Origin: Methylorubrum extorquens
GTDB lineage: Bacteria > Pseudomonadota > Alphaproteobacteria > Rhizobiales > Beijerinckiaceae
NCBI RefSeq assembly: GCF_024169925.1
Contig: NZ_JALJXF010000001.1
Span: 1,246,001 to 1,310,000 of the forward strand
Length of the DNA: 64,000 nucleotides
Reading direction: 5' to 3'
Shown: in pieces, positions 25,396 through 33,840 of the stretch
Layout of the letters: every line of letters starts with the position of its first letter
Position numbering within the stretch: position 1 is the stretch's first letter
Translations under genes and position numbers: made by a program
The notes under the pieces: model-generated
What the model saw: only the letters and a program-made list of their open reading frames with translations
Database searches by the model: none
What the model was told of the DNA's origin: nothing

Positions 25396-28300
25396 ATGCG
25401 TTTCGCCCATTTCTTCGTCGACCGGCCGATCTTCGCCTCGGTGACGTCGATCGTCTTCCTGCTCGTCGGCTACGTCGCCTACCTGTCTCTGCCGGTGGCG
25501 CAGTATCCCGAGATCGTCCCGCCGACGGTGACGGTGCGCGCCTCCTTCCCCGGCGCCAACGCCGAGACGGTGGCGGCCACGATCGCCACGCCGCTGGAGC
25601 AGGAGATCAACGGCGTCGACAACATGCTCTACATGACGTCGTTGTCGACCAACGACGGCGCCATGCAGCTCACCGTGACCTTCAAGGTCGGCACCAACCT
25701 CGATATCGCGAACGTTCTGGTCCAGAACCGCATCTCGGTGGCGCAGCCGCGCCTGCCGCCGGACGTGCGCAACCTCGGCGTCACCGTCCGCAAGGCCTCG
25801 CCCGACCTGATGCTGGTCGTGCACCTGCTTTCGCCGAAGCGGACCTACGACCAGAACTATCTGGCCAACTACATCTACCTCAACATCCGCGACGAGATGC
25901 TGCGCCTCAACGGCGTCGGCGACATCACGGTCTTCGGCGGCAACGAGTACGCCGAGCGGGTCTGGATCGACCCGCAGAAGATGGCCGCCTACGGCCTGAC
26001 CACCACCGACATCACCTCCGCGCTCCAGGAGCAGAACGTCCAGGTCGCCGCCGGCCAGCTCAACGGGCCGCCCGCCGCGCCGGGCGCCGCCTTCCAGCTC
26101 GTGGTGCAGTCGCAGGGGCGCTTCCAGTCGCCGGAGGAGTTCGCCGACGTCATCGTCAAGGCGAGCGAGGGGCGCCTCGTGCGCGTGCGCGACATCGCCC
26201 GCGTCGAGATGGGCCAGAAGGACTACACGACGAACTCCTTCCTCAACGACACGCCCGCGATCGGCATCGGCGCCTTCCAGCGGCCGGGCACCAACGCGCT
26301 CGAGGCCGCGGAATCGGTCAAGGCGACGATGGAGGAGTTGAAGAAGCGGTTCCCGCCGGACGTCGAGTACCGCATCGCCTACAACCCGACGGAGTTCATC
26401 GAGGAATCGATCCACGAGGTCTACAAGACCCTGTTCGAGGCGGTGCTCCTCGTCGTCATCGTGGTGCTGGTCTTCCTCCAGAGCTGGCGCACGGCGCTGA
26501 TCCCGGTAATCGCGATTCCCGTGTCGCTGGTCGGCACCTTCGCGGTCATGGCCGCGCTCGGCTTCTCGCTCAACAACCTCACCCTGTTCGGGCTCGTTCT
26601 CGCCATCGGCATCGTCGTCGACGACGCAATCGTCGTGGTGGAGAACGTCGAGCGCAACATGGCCGAGGGGCTCTCGCCCGGCGAGGCCGCCCACAAGACC
26701 ATGGACGAGGTGGGCGGCGCGGTCATCGCCATCGCCCTGGTGCTCTCGGCGGTGTTCATCCCGACCGCCTTCATCCCCGGTATCTCGGGCCAGTTCTACA
26801 AGCAGTTCGCGCTCACCATCGCGGCCTCGACCATCATCTCGGCCTTCAACTCGCTGACGCTGTCACCGGCGCTCTGCAAGATCCTCCTGAAGCCGCACCA
26901 CGAGCACAAGCCGCCGAAGTTCTTCCTCACGCGCTTCGTCAACTGGCTGGCGCATCTGTTCAACCGCGCCTTCGACTGGCTCTCGAACGCCTACGGCCAC
27001 TCCATCCGCTTCCTGACCGGTACGGCGATCGGCCTGATCGCGATGCTGATCCTCTATGCGGGCGTGATCGCCGGCACCCTACACCTCGCCCGGACGACGC
27101 CCACGGGCTTCATCCCGGACCAGGACCAGGGCTACCTCATCGGCGTCGTGCAGTTGCCCTCGGGCGCCTCGCTCGACCGCACCACGGAGGTCGTGAACAA
27201 GGCCGCCGCCATCGCCCGGAAGATCGACGGCATCACCAATACCGTCATCATCGCGGGCTTCGACGGCGCCACCTTCACCAACACCACCAACGCGGCGGTG
27301 ATGTTCCTCACCCTCAAGGGCGCCAAGGTGCGGGCCGCGCAGGGCCGCAGCGCGGCGGTGATCACCGGCGACGTGATGAAGGCGACCGCGGGCATCCAGG
27401 AGGCGCGGGTCATCGTCATCCCGCCGCCGCCGGTGCGCGGCCTCGGCCAGGGCGGCGGCTTCAAAATGCAGATCGAGAGCCGCCAATCCTCGGCGACCGG
27501 CCCGCTGCTCGCGGCGGCCGGCGAGGTGATGGGGCAGGCCAACCAGAGCAAGGACGTGACGCGGGTCTTCACGACCTTCGGCAACGACACGCCGCAACTC
27601 TACCTCGACATCGACCGCACCATCGCGCGCATGCTCAACGTGCCGCTGCCCAACGTCTTCTCGACCGTGCAGGCCGCGCTCGGCGGCGCCTACGTCAACG
27701 ACTTCAACACGCTGGGGCGCATCTATCAGGTGCGCGTGCAGGGCGACGCGCCCTTCCGCATGTCTCAGCGCGACATCGAGCAACTGAAGGTCCGCTCCTC
27801 CACCGGCGCCCTGGTGCCGATGGGCACGCTCGCCACGATCCGGGAGATCACCGGCCCGCAGATCGTCCAGCGGTTCAACCTGTTCTACTCGGTGCCGCTG
27901 CAAGGCGTGGCGCAGCCCGGCGTCTCGACCGGTCAGGCGCTCGACACCATGGAGGAGATCGCCAAGCGGGCCCTGCCCGAGGGTTATTCCTACGACTGGA
28001 CCGAGATCGCCTACCAGCAGAAGGCGGCGGGCAACACCGCGATCTACGTCTTCGCGCTCGGCGTGCTGCTCGTCTTCCTCGTGCTCGCGGCTCAGTACGA
28101 ATCCTGGGCGCTGCCGCTGGCGATCCTGCTGGTGGTGCCGACCGGCGTGCTCGCCGCCCTGTTCGGGGTGCAGTTGCGAGGGCAGGACAACAACATCCTG
28201 ACCCAGATCGGGCTGATCGTGCTCATCGGTCTGGCCGCCAAGAACGCGATCCTGATCGTGGAATTCGCCCACGACATCGAGAACAGCGAGCGCAAGGGCC

Positions 28301-28635
28301 CGGTGGATGCCGCGGTCCAGGCCTGCCGCCTGCGTCTGCGCCCGATCCTGATGACGGCCTTCGCCTTCATCCTCGGTGTGCTGCCGCTGGTGATTGCCAC
28401 GGGCCCCGGCGCCGAGATGCGTCAGGCGCTCGGCACGGCGGTGTTCTTTGGGATGATCGGCGCGACCTTCTTCGGTCTGTTCCTCACACCGGTCTTCTAT
28501 GTGGTGATCCGCAAGGCGGTGATCTGGGTCGGGCGCAAGCGCGGCAAGGACCCGCATGGCAAGGACCCGCATGGCAAGGACACGCATGGCGGCGACGGTC
28601 ATGGCGCGCCGCACGGAGCCCCGGCCCACGGCTGA
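25396..28635 (+). CDS. RND multidrug efflux permease (AcrB/MexB-like, HAE1) with His-rich tail
   Basis: 1079 aa. N-terminal FVDRPIFASVTSIVFLLVG, TM4 LFGLVLAIGIVVDDAIVVVENVERNM (the two Asp of the proton relay) and C-terminal TQIGLIVLIGLAAKNAILIVEFA are hallmark HAE1 sequences. This is slightly longer than usual because of a C-terminal extension of about 30 residues with six His in GKDPH/GKDTH/GGDGH repeats, likely cytoplasmic. The tail is encoded by three copies of a 15-bp unit (28543-28587). Operon with the adaptor; followed by a strong terminator. Substrates probably hydrophobic drugs or solvents; the His tail may bind metal, which is inference. Confidence 0.95.
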   Translation: MRFAHFFVDRPIFASVTSIVFLLVGYVAYLSLPVAQYPEIVPPTVTVRASFPGANAETVAATIATPLEQEINGVDNMLYMTSLSTNDGAMQLTVTFKVGTNLDIANVLVQNRISVAQPRLPPDVRNLGVTVRKASPDLMLVVHLLSPKRTYDQNYLANYIYLNIRDEMLRLNGVGDITVFGGNEYAERVWIDPQKMAAYGLTTTDITSALQEQNVQVAAGQLNGPPAAPGAAFQLVVQSQGRFQSPEEFADVIVKASEGRLVRVRDIARVEMGQKDYTTNSFLNDTPAIGIGAFQRPGTNALEAAESVKATMEELKKRFPPDVEYRIAYNPTEFIEESIHEVYKTLFEAVLLVVIVVLVFLQSWRTALIPVIAIPVSLVGTFAVMAALGFSLNNLTLFGLVLAIGIVVDDAIVVVENVERNMAEGLSPGEAAHKTMDEVGGAVIAIALVLSAVFIPTAFIPGISGQFYKQFALTIAASTIISAFNSLTLSPALCKILLKPHHEHKPPKFFLTRFVNWLAHLFNRAFDWLSNAYGHSIRFLTGTAIGLIAMLILYAGVIAGTLHLARTTPTGFIPDQDQGYLIGVVQLPSGASLDRTTEVVNKAAAIARKIDGITNTVIIAGFDGATFTNTTNAAVMFLTLKGAKVRAAQGRSAAVITGDVMKATAGIQEARVIVIPPPPVRGLGQGGGFKMQIESRQSSATGPLLAAAGEVMGQANQSKDVTRVFTTFGNDTPQLYLDIDRTIARMLNVPLPNVFSTVQAALGGAYVNDFNTLGRIYQVRVQGDAPFRMSQRDIEQLKVRSSTGALVPMGTLATIREITGPQIVQRFNLFYSVPLQGVAQPGVSTGQALDTMEEIAKRALPEGYSYDWTEIAYQQKAAGNTAIYVFALGVLLVFLVLAAQYESWALPLAILLVVPTGVLAALFGVQLRGQDNNILTQIGLIVLIGLAAKNAILIVEFAHDIENSERKGPVDAAVQACRLRLRPILMTAFAFILGVLPLVIATGPGAEMRQALGTAVFFGMIGATFFGLFLTPVFYVVIRKAVIWVGRKRGKDPHGKDPHGKDTHGGDGHGAPHGAPAHG
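28543..28587 (+). repeat. Three tandem 15-bp repeats inside the RND permease gene
   Basis: Unit GGCAAGGACCCGCAT repeated three times (third copy with one change, ACGCAT), coding GKDPH, GKDPH, GKDTH. In frame and a multiple of three, so copy number can vary without frameshift. Confidence 0.9.
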
Positions 28636-28663
28636 GCCTCCGCGCGCACCCGCTGACCCTCGT

Positions 28664-28697
28664 GAAGGCCCGCCCATCTTCGGATCGGCGGGCCTTC
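28664..28697 (+). terminator. Terminator hairpin after the RND operon
   Basis: Perfect 11-bp stem GAAGGCCCGCC / GGCGGGCCTTC with a 12-nt loop, 29 bp after the permease stop. Followed by TCGTATCC, without a long T-run. Confidence 0.75.
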
Positions 28698-28794
28698 TCG
28701 TATCCAACGCTCGCATCGTCGCAGCGTCACTCGCGCCGCAACCCCGTCCGTGCGGCGCGCATTGACCGGCAGGATGAGTGCAGGAGGACGCAGC

Positions 28795-29829
28795 TTGGCA
28801 GGGCAGGGACGACGAGGTGCAGCGCGGGTCGCCGTGGTGACAGGCGGCAGCGCGGGGATCGGCCTCGCCACGGCCCAGCTTTTCGCGCAAAAGGGTTGGT
28901 CGGTGGCGATCCTGGCGCGTGGCGCGGAGCGCCTCGCCGGGGCCGAGGCGCTGCTCGCCCGTGAGGGCGGGCGCGTGCTGGCGATCCCGGTCGACGTGGC
29001 CGACGCTGCGGCGGTCGAGGCGGCAGCCGACCGGATCGAGCGGGAACTCGGGCCGATCCGGGCCTGGATCAACAATGCCATGACGACGATCGTCAGCCCG
29101 GCCGACCGGGTCACGCCGGAGGAGTACCGCAGCGTCACCGGGGCGACCTATCTCGGCACCGTCCACGGCACGCTGGCGGCCCTGCGCCACATGAAGCCGC
29201 GCGACCGCGGCGTGATCGTGCAGGTCTCCTCCGGGCTGGCGATCCGCGCGGCTCCGCTCCAGGCGCCCTATTGCGCGGCGAAGTTCGCAATCAATGGCTT
29301 TACCGACTCGTTGCGCGCCGAACTGATCCACGAGAACAGCACGATCGCGCTCAGCGTGGTCTACCTGCCGGCGGTCAACACACCGCAATTCGGCTGGACC
29401 CGCACCCGGACCGGCCACGGGCAGCGCGCACCCGATCCCGTCTTCGATCCGCGCCTGTGCGCCGAGGCGATCCACCAAGCCGTCGAGCATCCGACCCGTG
29501 AGGTCTGGGTCGGGCGAACCTCGGTGCTGATGGCGGTGGCCCAAACGCTCCTGCCGTCCTACGCCGACCGCAAGGCGGCCCAGAGTTGGGACGACATGGT
29601 GGAGGACGAGACGGTCCCGGATCGGCGCGGCAACCTCGACGCGCCGGCGCCGGGCCCGGCGCGCATCGACGGCACCATGGGCGAGCGGGCCAAGACGACC
29701 CGCTCCGAGTTCTGGACCAGCCGGGAGCGCGACGCCCTCGTGCTCGGTGTCGCGGGCGCCGCCCTGCTCGGAACCGCTCTGGCGGCGCGAGCCCTGCGCC
29801 GGCCGCTGCGTCTGCTGGGGCGGCTCTAA
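28795..29829 (+). CDS. Short-chain dehydrogenase/reductase with C-terminal membrane segment
   Basis: 344 aa. TTG 28795 is preferred: a perfect AGGAGG lies 7 nt upstream, while ATG 28774 has no comparable site. NAD(P)-binding TGGSAGIG, NNA, the catalytic Ser (VSSGLAIR) and Y-x-x-x-K (YCAAKFAING) are all present. After the Rossmann part comes a Pro-rich linker and one hydrophobic segment near the end (DALVLGVAGAALLGTALAARAL), suggesting attachment to the inner membrane. Substrate unknown. The classical SDR of this extended, membrane-ended type is frequent in rhizobia-like genomes. It stands alone after a terminator. Confidence 0.88.
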   Translation: MAGQGRRGAARVAVVTGGSAGIGLATAQLFAQKGWSVAILARGAERLAGAEALLAREGGRVLAIPVDVADAAAVEAAADRIERELGPIRAWINNAMTTIVSPADRVTPEEYRSVTGATYLGTVHGTLAALRHMKPRDRGVIVQVSSGLAIRAAPLQAPYCAAKFAINGFTDSLRAELIHENSTIALSVVYLPAVNTPQFGWTRTRTGHGQRAPDPVFDPRLCAEAIHQAVEHPTREVWVGRTSVLMAVAQTLLPSYADRKAAQSWDDMVEDETVPDRRGNLDAPAPGPARIDGTMGERAKTTRSEFWTSRERDALVLGVAGAALLGTALAARALRRPLRLLGRL

Positions 29830-29906
29830 GCCGGCCTCTCTTCGCTCGAGCCTCGTCCCGAAGGGTGGTCACCGGCTTTCGGAACAAAGACGATCCAAAA
29901 CAAACG

Positions 29907-29973
29907 GCGAGAGCATCGTCCTGGATCTGATATCCAAGACGATGCTCTCGCAGCGGACGGATCGGACCGTCCG
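29907..29973. repeat. Long perfect palindrome plus second hairpin
   Basis: Arms of 14 bp, GCGAGAGCATCGTC (29907-29920) and GACGATGCTCTCGC (29938-29951), match perfectly, and inside them TGGAT/ATCCA extends the stem across one mismatch. A second hairpin CGGACGG/CCGTCCG follows (29954-29973). No T-run, so it looks less like a terminator than like a REP-type intergenic palindrome. Confidence 0.75.
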
Positions 29974-30012
29974 ATCTCCGGCCCGCTTGCGGGCACCCAT
30001 GAGGATTGGCCC

Positions 30013-30885
30013 TTGCCCGGTTACCTGCCCTTCGCCGGCGCCCTGAAGCTGCCCGCCTACACCTGCGACAATTGCGGGTTCTGGCAGCGCCACTTCGAGG
30101 CGCCGCCGCATTGCCCGATGTGCCTCGACGCCCGCCACGTCGTGCCGCAGGACGGCTGGCGCTTCCGCACCACGCGCGAGGCGCAGGACGCCTTCCCCTG
30201 CCACTGGGAGGAGCTGGAGCCGGGCGTCTGGCGCTTCTGGAACGATCCGGTCTCCGGCATCGGCCCGAGCGCCTACCTGATCCGGACCGAGAACGGGAAC
30301 ATGGGTTTTGAAGCCTGCCCCGTATTCAGCGAGGCGGCGCTCGACCAGATCGAGCGGCTGGGCGGGATGCAGGTGCTCTCGGCCTCGCACCCGCATTCCT
30401 ACGGGGCACTGGTGCAGCTTCAGGACCGCTTCGACCCGGAACTGTGCCTGCCGGCGGCCGACTTCATCTGGAGCGCGGCGCTTCAGGTCTCCTGGCCCTA
30501 CGACGACTTCCTCGAACCCCTTCCCGGATTGGAACTGCACCGCACCGCCGGCCATTTCGACGGCCACGCTGTGCTGTTCGACCGCAAGCGCAAGATCTGT
30601 TTCTGCGGCGACGCGCTCAAGTTCGAGCTCGACCCGAACGACTTCCGCAAGGCGCTGACGATTTCGGCCCACAAGGCCTTCGTGCGCGGCGTCCCGCTGA
30701 CCGTGAGCGAGCTGCGCCGGTACCGCGACGTGTTCGAGCGCCTCGATTTCACCCAGACATGGACCCCGTTCGAGCCTGCCGCCAATGTCGGCCGGACCGA
30801 GGTTCTGGCGCTGATCGACGCCATGCTGGGCAGCCGGCCCCATGCCGCCCCGGTGCGCCTCGACGATCTGGCAGAGCGCGGCTGA
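30013..30885 (+). CDS. Zinc-ribbon plus metallo-beta-lactamase-fold protein
   Basis: 290 aa from TTG 30013, with GAGG 8 nt upstream. A rubredoxin/zinc-ribbon-like N-terminus has C18, C21, C34 and C37 (TCDNCG...HCPMC). The remainder resembles the MBL fold: GPSAYLIRTENGNMGFEACPVF, then SASHPHSYGA where the usual HxHxDH is reduced to HPHSYG, later HRTAGHFDGHAVLF and FCGDALKF. Metal-site residues are thus partly changed, and hydrolase activity is uncertain. No operon partner is evident. A redox or hydrolase function is possible; I do not assign one. Confidence 0.78.
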   Translation: MPGYLPFAGALKLPAYTCDNCGFWQRHFEAPPHCPMCLDARHVVPQDGWRFRTTREAQDAFPCHWEELEPGVWRFWNDPVSGIGPSAYLIRTENGNMGFEACPVFSEAALDQIERLGGMQVLSASHPHSYGALVQLQDRFDPELCLPAADFIWSAALQVSWPYDDFLEPLPGLELHRTAGHFDGHAVLFDRKRKICFCGDALKFELDPNDFRKALTISAHKAFVRGVPLTVSELRRYRDVFERLDFTQTWTPFEPAANVGRTEVLALIDAMLGSRPHAAPVRLDDLAERG

Positions 30886-31240
30886 GATCCGACCCTCGCG
30901 AGCATCGAAGGTCTTCTCATCGGCCCCTGCAGCGACCCAGGCGCCGATGAGACAGAAGGGAACGCACTTTTCCAAATTAGTATATTAACATGATTTGATA
31001 AAAATCTTCGAAACTCAAGACATATACCAACAAATACATACAACTCTGCGTAACATCTCTGATTCTACAGATTATTTGAATAATTTAATCATAAATTTAA
31101 CAATCTGAGCCAGTATCCAGGCCGAGCAGAGCCTTCGGACAGCACGAGTAGGTCGACCCGAGGCCCTCGATTCTTTCAAGACCTGGATCGTTCCTCACCA
31201 CCACGCGAAGGGAGGGGGTTCTCGTCACGGAGGCTCTTTC
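30886..31240. other. 355-bp gap with an AT-rich block (30962-31110)
   Basis: The middle part, about 150 bp, is strikingly AT-rich (for example TTAGTATATTAACATGATTT and TAATTTAATCATAAATTTAAC) in an otherwise GC-rich window. No ORF of note. It ends 130 bp before the chemoreceptor gene. It may hold the promoter and binding sites for a nucleoid protein, or be foreign DNA. Confidence 0.55.
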
Positions 31241-32701
31241 ATGTTTCGCAAGCCGAAGCCCAACGACGCGCAGGCCAAGCTCGAAGCACTCGATCGTTCG
31301 CTCGCCACGATCGAATTCGCCATGGACGGCCGGATTCTGACAGCGAACCGGAATTTCCTCGCCGTGGTCGGCTATTCCCTGGACGAGATCATCGGCCAGC
31401 ATCACCGCATCTTCGTCGACCCCGATTACAGCACGAGTCGCGAATACTCGGATTTCTGGGACAATTTGCGCGCCGGTCGCTACGCAGCCGGCGAGTTCGC
31501 GCGGCTCGACAAGTCCGGTCAGCGGGTCTGGCTGGAGGCGACCTACAACGCGGTTCTCGACGCGGAAGGACGACCGGTCCGAGTGATGAAATTTGCCACG
31601 GACATCACGGCCAAGAAGAACGAGACCAACCGCCTGATGACGATGATCGACGGTATGCCGATCGCCGTCATGACCGTGAATCCGCGTGACGACTTCAAGA
31701 TCAATTATCTGAACAAGACCTCGCAGACGACGCTCCAGGGGATCGAGCAACATCTGCCGATCGGGGTTTCGCAGATGCTGGGACAATCTTTCGATGTGTT
31801 CTACAAGGACCCTCACCATCCGTGGACCATGCTGGCGGATGCGAGCCGCCTGCCGCATCGGGCCCGGATCAAGGTCGGACCCGAGACGCTCGATCTGCGG
31901 ACCTCCGCGATCAACGGACCGGACGGACGCTATCTCGGTCCGATGGTGACGTGGACCGTCGCGACCGCACAGGTGGAGATGGAAGCGGACGTCTCGCGGG
32001 TCGTTGCGGCGGTCGGCAACGCGGTCGAGGAGATGCAGTTCGCCGCCAAGGGGCTGTCGCGCTCAGCCGAGGATGCCCGGCAGCGCGCGGCCTCTGTGGC
32101 GGCGGGCTCTGAGCAGATGACGGCCTCGATCCAGGAGATTTCGGGGCAGGTCGGCAGCGTCTCCGAGCGCGCCCAGCGGATCGCGGCCCAGGCCGAGACG
32201 ACCGATACCACCGTGCGCCAGTTGGCCGAGAACGCGCGCAAGGTCGATGCGGTGGTGGCGATGATCCGCTCGATCGCCGATCAGACCAACCTGCTCGCCC
32301 TCAACGCCACCATCGAGGCGGCCCGCGCGGGCGCGGCCGGACGAGGCTTTGCCGTGGTCGCCGCCGAGGTGAAGGCGCTGGCCGAGCAGACGGCGAAGGC
32401 GACCGGCGAGATCTCCGGACAGATCGCCGCGATCCAGAGCGCCACTGGCGCGGCGGTCGAGGCCATCGGCACGATCACCGCGGCGGTGACGGACCTTTCC
32501 GGGCTCACCCTCGCCATGGCGAGCGCGGTCGAGGAACAGGCGGCCTCGACGCACGAGATGTCCGGCAACATCGTCGGCGTGTCCTCGGCGGCGGACGCGA
32601 CCGGCAGCCACGTCGATTCGGTCCGAGCCATCGCCGAGGATCTTGCGACGCATTCCGCCGGCCTGGGCGCCAGCGTCGAGAAGTTCCTCAAGGCGAGCTG
32701 A
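31241..32701 (+). CDS. Soluble methyl-accepting chemotaxis protein with two PAS domains
   Basis: 486 aa, no membrane segment, hence cytoplasmic. PAS 1 spans about 20-130 ([30 protein letters not shown] ... [14 protein letters not shown]). PAS 2 spans about 135-240 ([27 protein letters not shown]). The signalling domain from about 260 contains the conserved hairpin tip [42 protein letters not shown]. No CheR-binding pentapeptide at the C-terminus (ends VEKFLKAS). It resembles Aer-like or heme-PAS energy taxis receptors, though the cofactor is not apparent. Signals through CheA/CheW encoded elsewhere. Confidence 0.94.
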   Translation: MFRKPKPNDAQAKLEALDRSLATIEFAMDGRILTANRNFLAVVGYSLDEIIGQHHRIFVDPDYSTSREYSDFWDNLRAGRYAAGEFARLDKSGQRVWLEATYNAVLDAEGRPVRVMKFATDITAKKNETNRLMTMIDGMPIAVMTVNPRDDFKINYLNKTSQTTLQGIEQHLPIGVSQMLGQSFDVFYKDPHHPWTMLADASRLPHRARIKVGPETLDLRTSAINGPDGRYLGPMVTWTVATAQVEMEADVSRVVAAVGNAVEEMQFAAKGLSRSAEDARQRAASVAAGSEQMTASIQEISGQVGSVSERAQRIAAQAETTDTTVRQLAENARKVDAVVAMIRSIADQTNLLALNATIEAARAGAAGRGFAVVAAEVKALAEQTAKATGEISGQIAAIQSATGAAVEAIGTITAAVTDLSGLTLAMASAVEEQAASTHEMSGNIVGVSSAADATGSHVDSVRAIAEDLATHSAGLGASVEKFLKAS

Positions 32702-32832
32702 GGACGGGACGCGGACGGGAAGAGCCGCGCAGAGCCGATGTGCCGCATGTCACGACAATCGGTCGTGCCATGCAACCGGGCGCCGCCGAAAGGCTTGTAG
32801 CCACTCCCGCCCTTCGGCGGTCCGAGCCCGTC

Positions 32833-33039
32833 ATGATCGACAGCACAAGCCTTCTCCCGCCCGGTTTCGGCCTTTCGGCGGATCCCGTCCTGTTCGGCGT
32901 GTCGGACGGTCTTGCACGGCTGCTGCCGTTGCCGGAGGACGACTTCGCCGTCCTCTATCAGACCGGCACCGCCGGGGAGGGCGCCGTGCTTGCTCCGGCC
33001 ACGGCCGAGCTCTCGGCGGAGGCAGGCCGGACGGGCTGA
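32833..33039 (+). CDS. Possible small protein, weakly supported
   Basis: 68-codon frame (MIDSTSLLPPGFGLSADPVLFG...) in the 421-bp gap between the chemoreceptor and the DedA gene. Composition is more protein-like than usual shadows (LPLPEDDFAVLYQTGTAG). It lacks a clear ribosome-binding site and any recognised family. The open frame extends to 32740 but without better starts. The rest of the gap (32702-32832 and 33040-33122) shows nothing else. Confidence 0.3.
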   Translation: MIDSTSLLPPGFGLSADPVLFGVSDGLARLLPLPEDDFAVLYQTGTAGEGAVLAPATAELSAEAGRTG

Positions 33040-33122
33040 AGGGGCCGGGAAGGGCCGCCCTGCTGCAGCCACGTTCCTGGCCAGACTGCGCCGCGCAACG
33101 ATCCGCGGAGACGCCCTCTTTC

Positions 33123-33767
33123 ATGTCCTTCCTTCAGGGACTTCCGATCGCCGACCTCATCGCTCATTACGGCTACCTCGCCGTCTTCGTCGTCGTCGCG
33201 CTCGAAAGCGCGGGCGTACCGATGCCGGGCGAGACCATCCTGATTTCCGCGGCCGTCTATGCCGGCAGCACCGGCAACCTCAACGTCGTCCTCATCGTCG
33301 CCGCGGCGGCCACGGCCGCGATCCTCGGCGACAATGTCGGCTACTGGGTCGGACGCCGCTGGGGCATGCCGCTGCTGCTGCGCTATGGCCACCTCATCGC
33401 ACTCGACCACGGCCGCCTGAAACTCGGACAGTATCTGTTCCGCGAGCACGGCGGGAAGATCGTGTTCTTCGGCCGCTTCACGGCGATGCTGCGCGCCTAC
33501 GCGGCGGTGCTGGCCGGTGTGAACCGCCTCGATGCCCGCCGCTTCATGTTGTTCAACGGCCTCGGCGGTGTCGCCTGGGCCGGGATCATGGGCTTCGGCG
33601 CCTATGCGTGCGGTCGCCAGATCGAGCACATCGTCGGCCCCGTGGGACTGGCACTGCTGGCCTTCGTGGTCTTCGGCGGATTGGCGCTGTGGCTCTTCAT
33701 GAAGCGCCACGAGGAGCGGCTCCTGGAAAAGGCGGAAGCCGCGATCCCCGGCCCGCTGACGCACTGA
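33123..33767 (+). CDS. DedA-family membrane protein (VTT/SNARE-associated domain)
   Basis: 214-aa inner-membrane protein with about five hydrophobic segments. Conserved DedA features: ESAGVPMPGETILISAAVYAG (E-x-x-x-P-x-P-G-E re-entrant motif), GDNVGYWVGRRWG, and the R-containing FFGRFTAMLRAYAAVLAGVNRLDARRF. DedA proteins are thought to be proton-motive-force-dependent lipid (undecaprenyl phosphate or phosphatidylethanolamine) flippases that help envelope homeostasis. The start is set at ATG 33123; upstream frame is not used. It converges with tal-pgi across a hairpin. Confidence 0.92.
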   Translation: MSFLQGLPIADLIAHYGYLAVFVVVALESAGVPMPGETILISAAVYAGSTGNLNVVLIVAAAATAAILGDNVGYWVGRRWGMPLLLRYGHLIALDHGRLKLGQYLFREHGGKIVFFGRFTAMLRAYAAVLAGVNRLDARRFMLFNGLGGVAWAGIMGFGAYACGRQIEHIVGPVGLALLAFVVFGGLALWLFMKRHEERLLEKAEAAIPGPLTH

Positions 33768-33804
33768 TTCCTTTTCGATTTAGATCGCGACGGTGGCCAT
33801 AACG

Positions 33805-33834
33805 CTTCCTCTCCCCGCATGCGGGGAAAGGAAG
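33805..33834. terminator. Hairpin between convergent dedA-like gene and tal-pgi
   Basis: CTTCCTCTCCCCGC / GCGGGGAAAGGAAG form a near-perfect stem (one mismatch) over an AT centre, 37 bp after the DedA stop and just past the tal-pgi stop. Probably bidirectional. Confidence 0.6.
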
Positions 33835-33840
33835 GGAGCC

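Noticed and set aside
24037-26694. 885-aa minus-strand open frame
   Set aside because: Antisense to the RND adaptor and permease; His/Arg/Asp/Gly-rich composition typical of the complementary frame of high-GC genes.
28543-28587. CRISPR-like direct repeats
   Set aside because: Units are contiguous, 15 bp, without spacers and inside a coding frame.
27079-29544. 821-aa minus-strand open frame
   Set aside because: Antisense to the AcrB-type permease and the SDR gene; no motifs.
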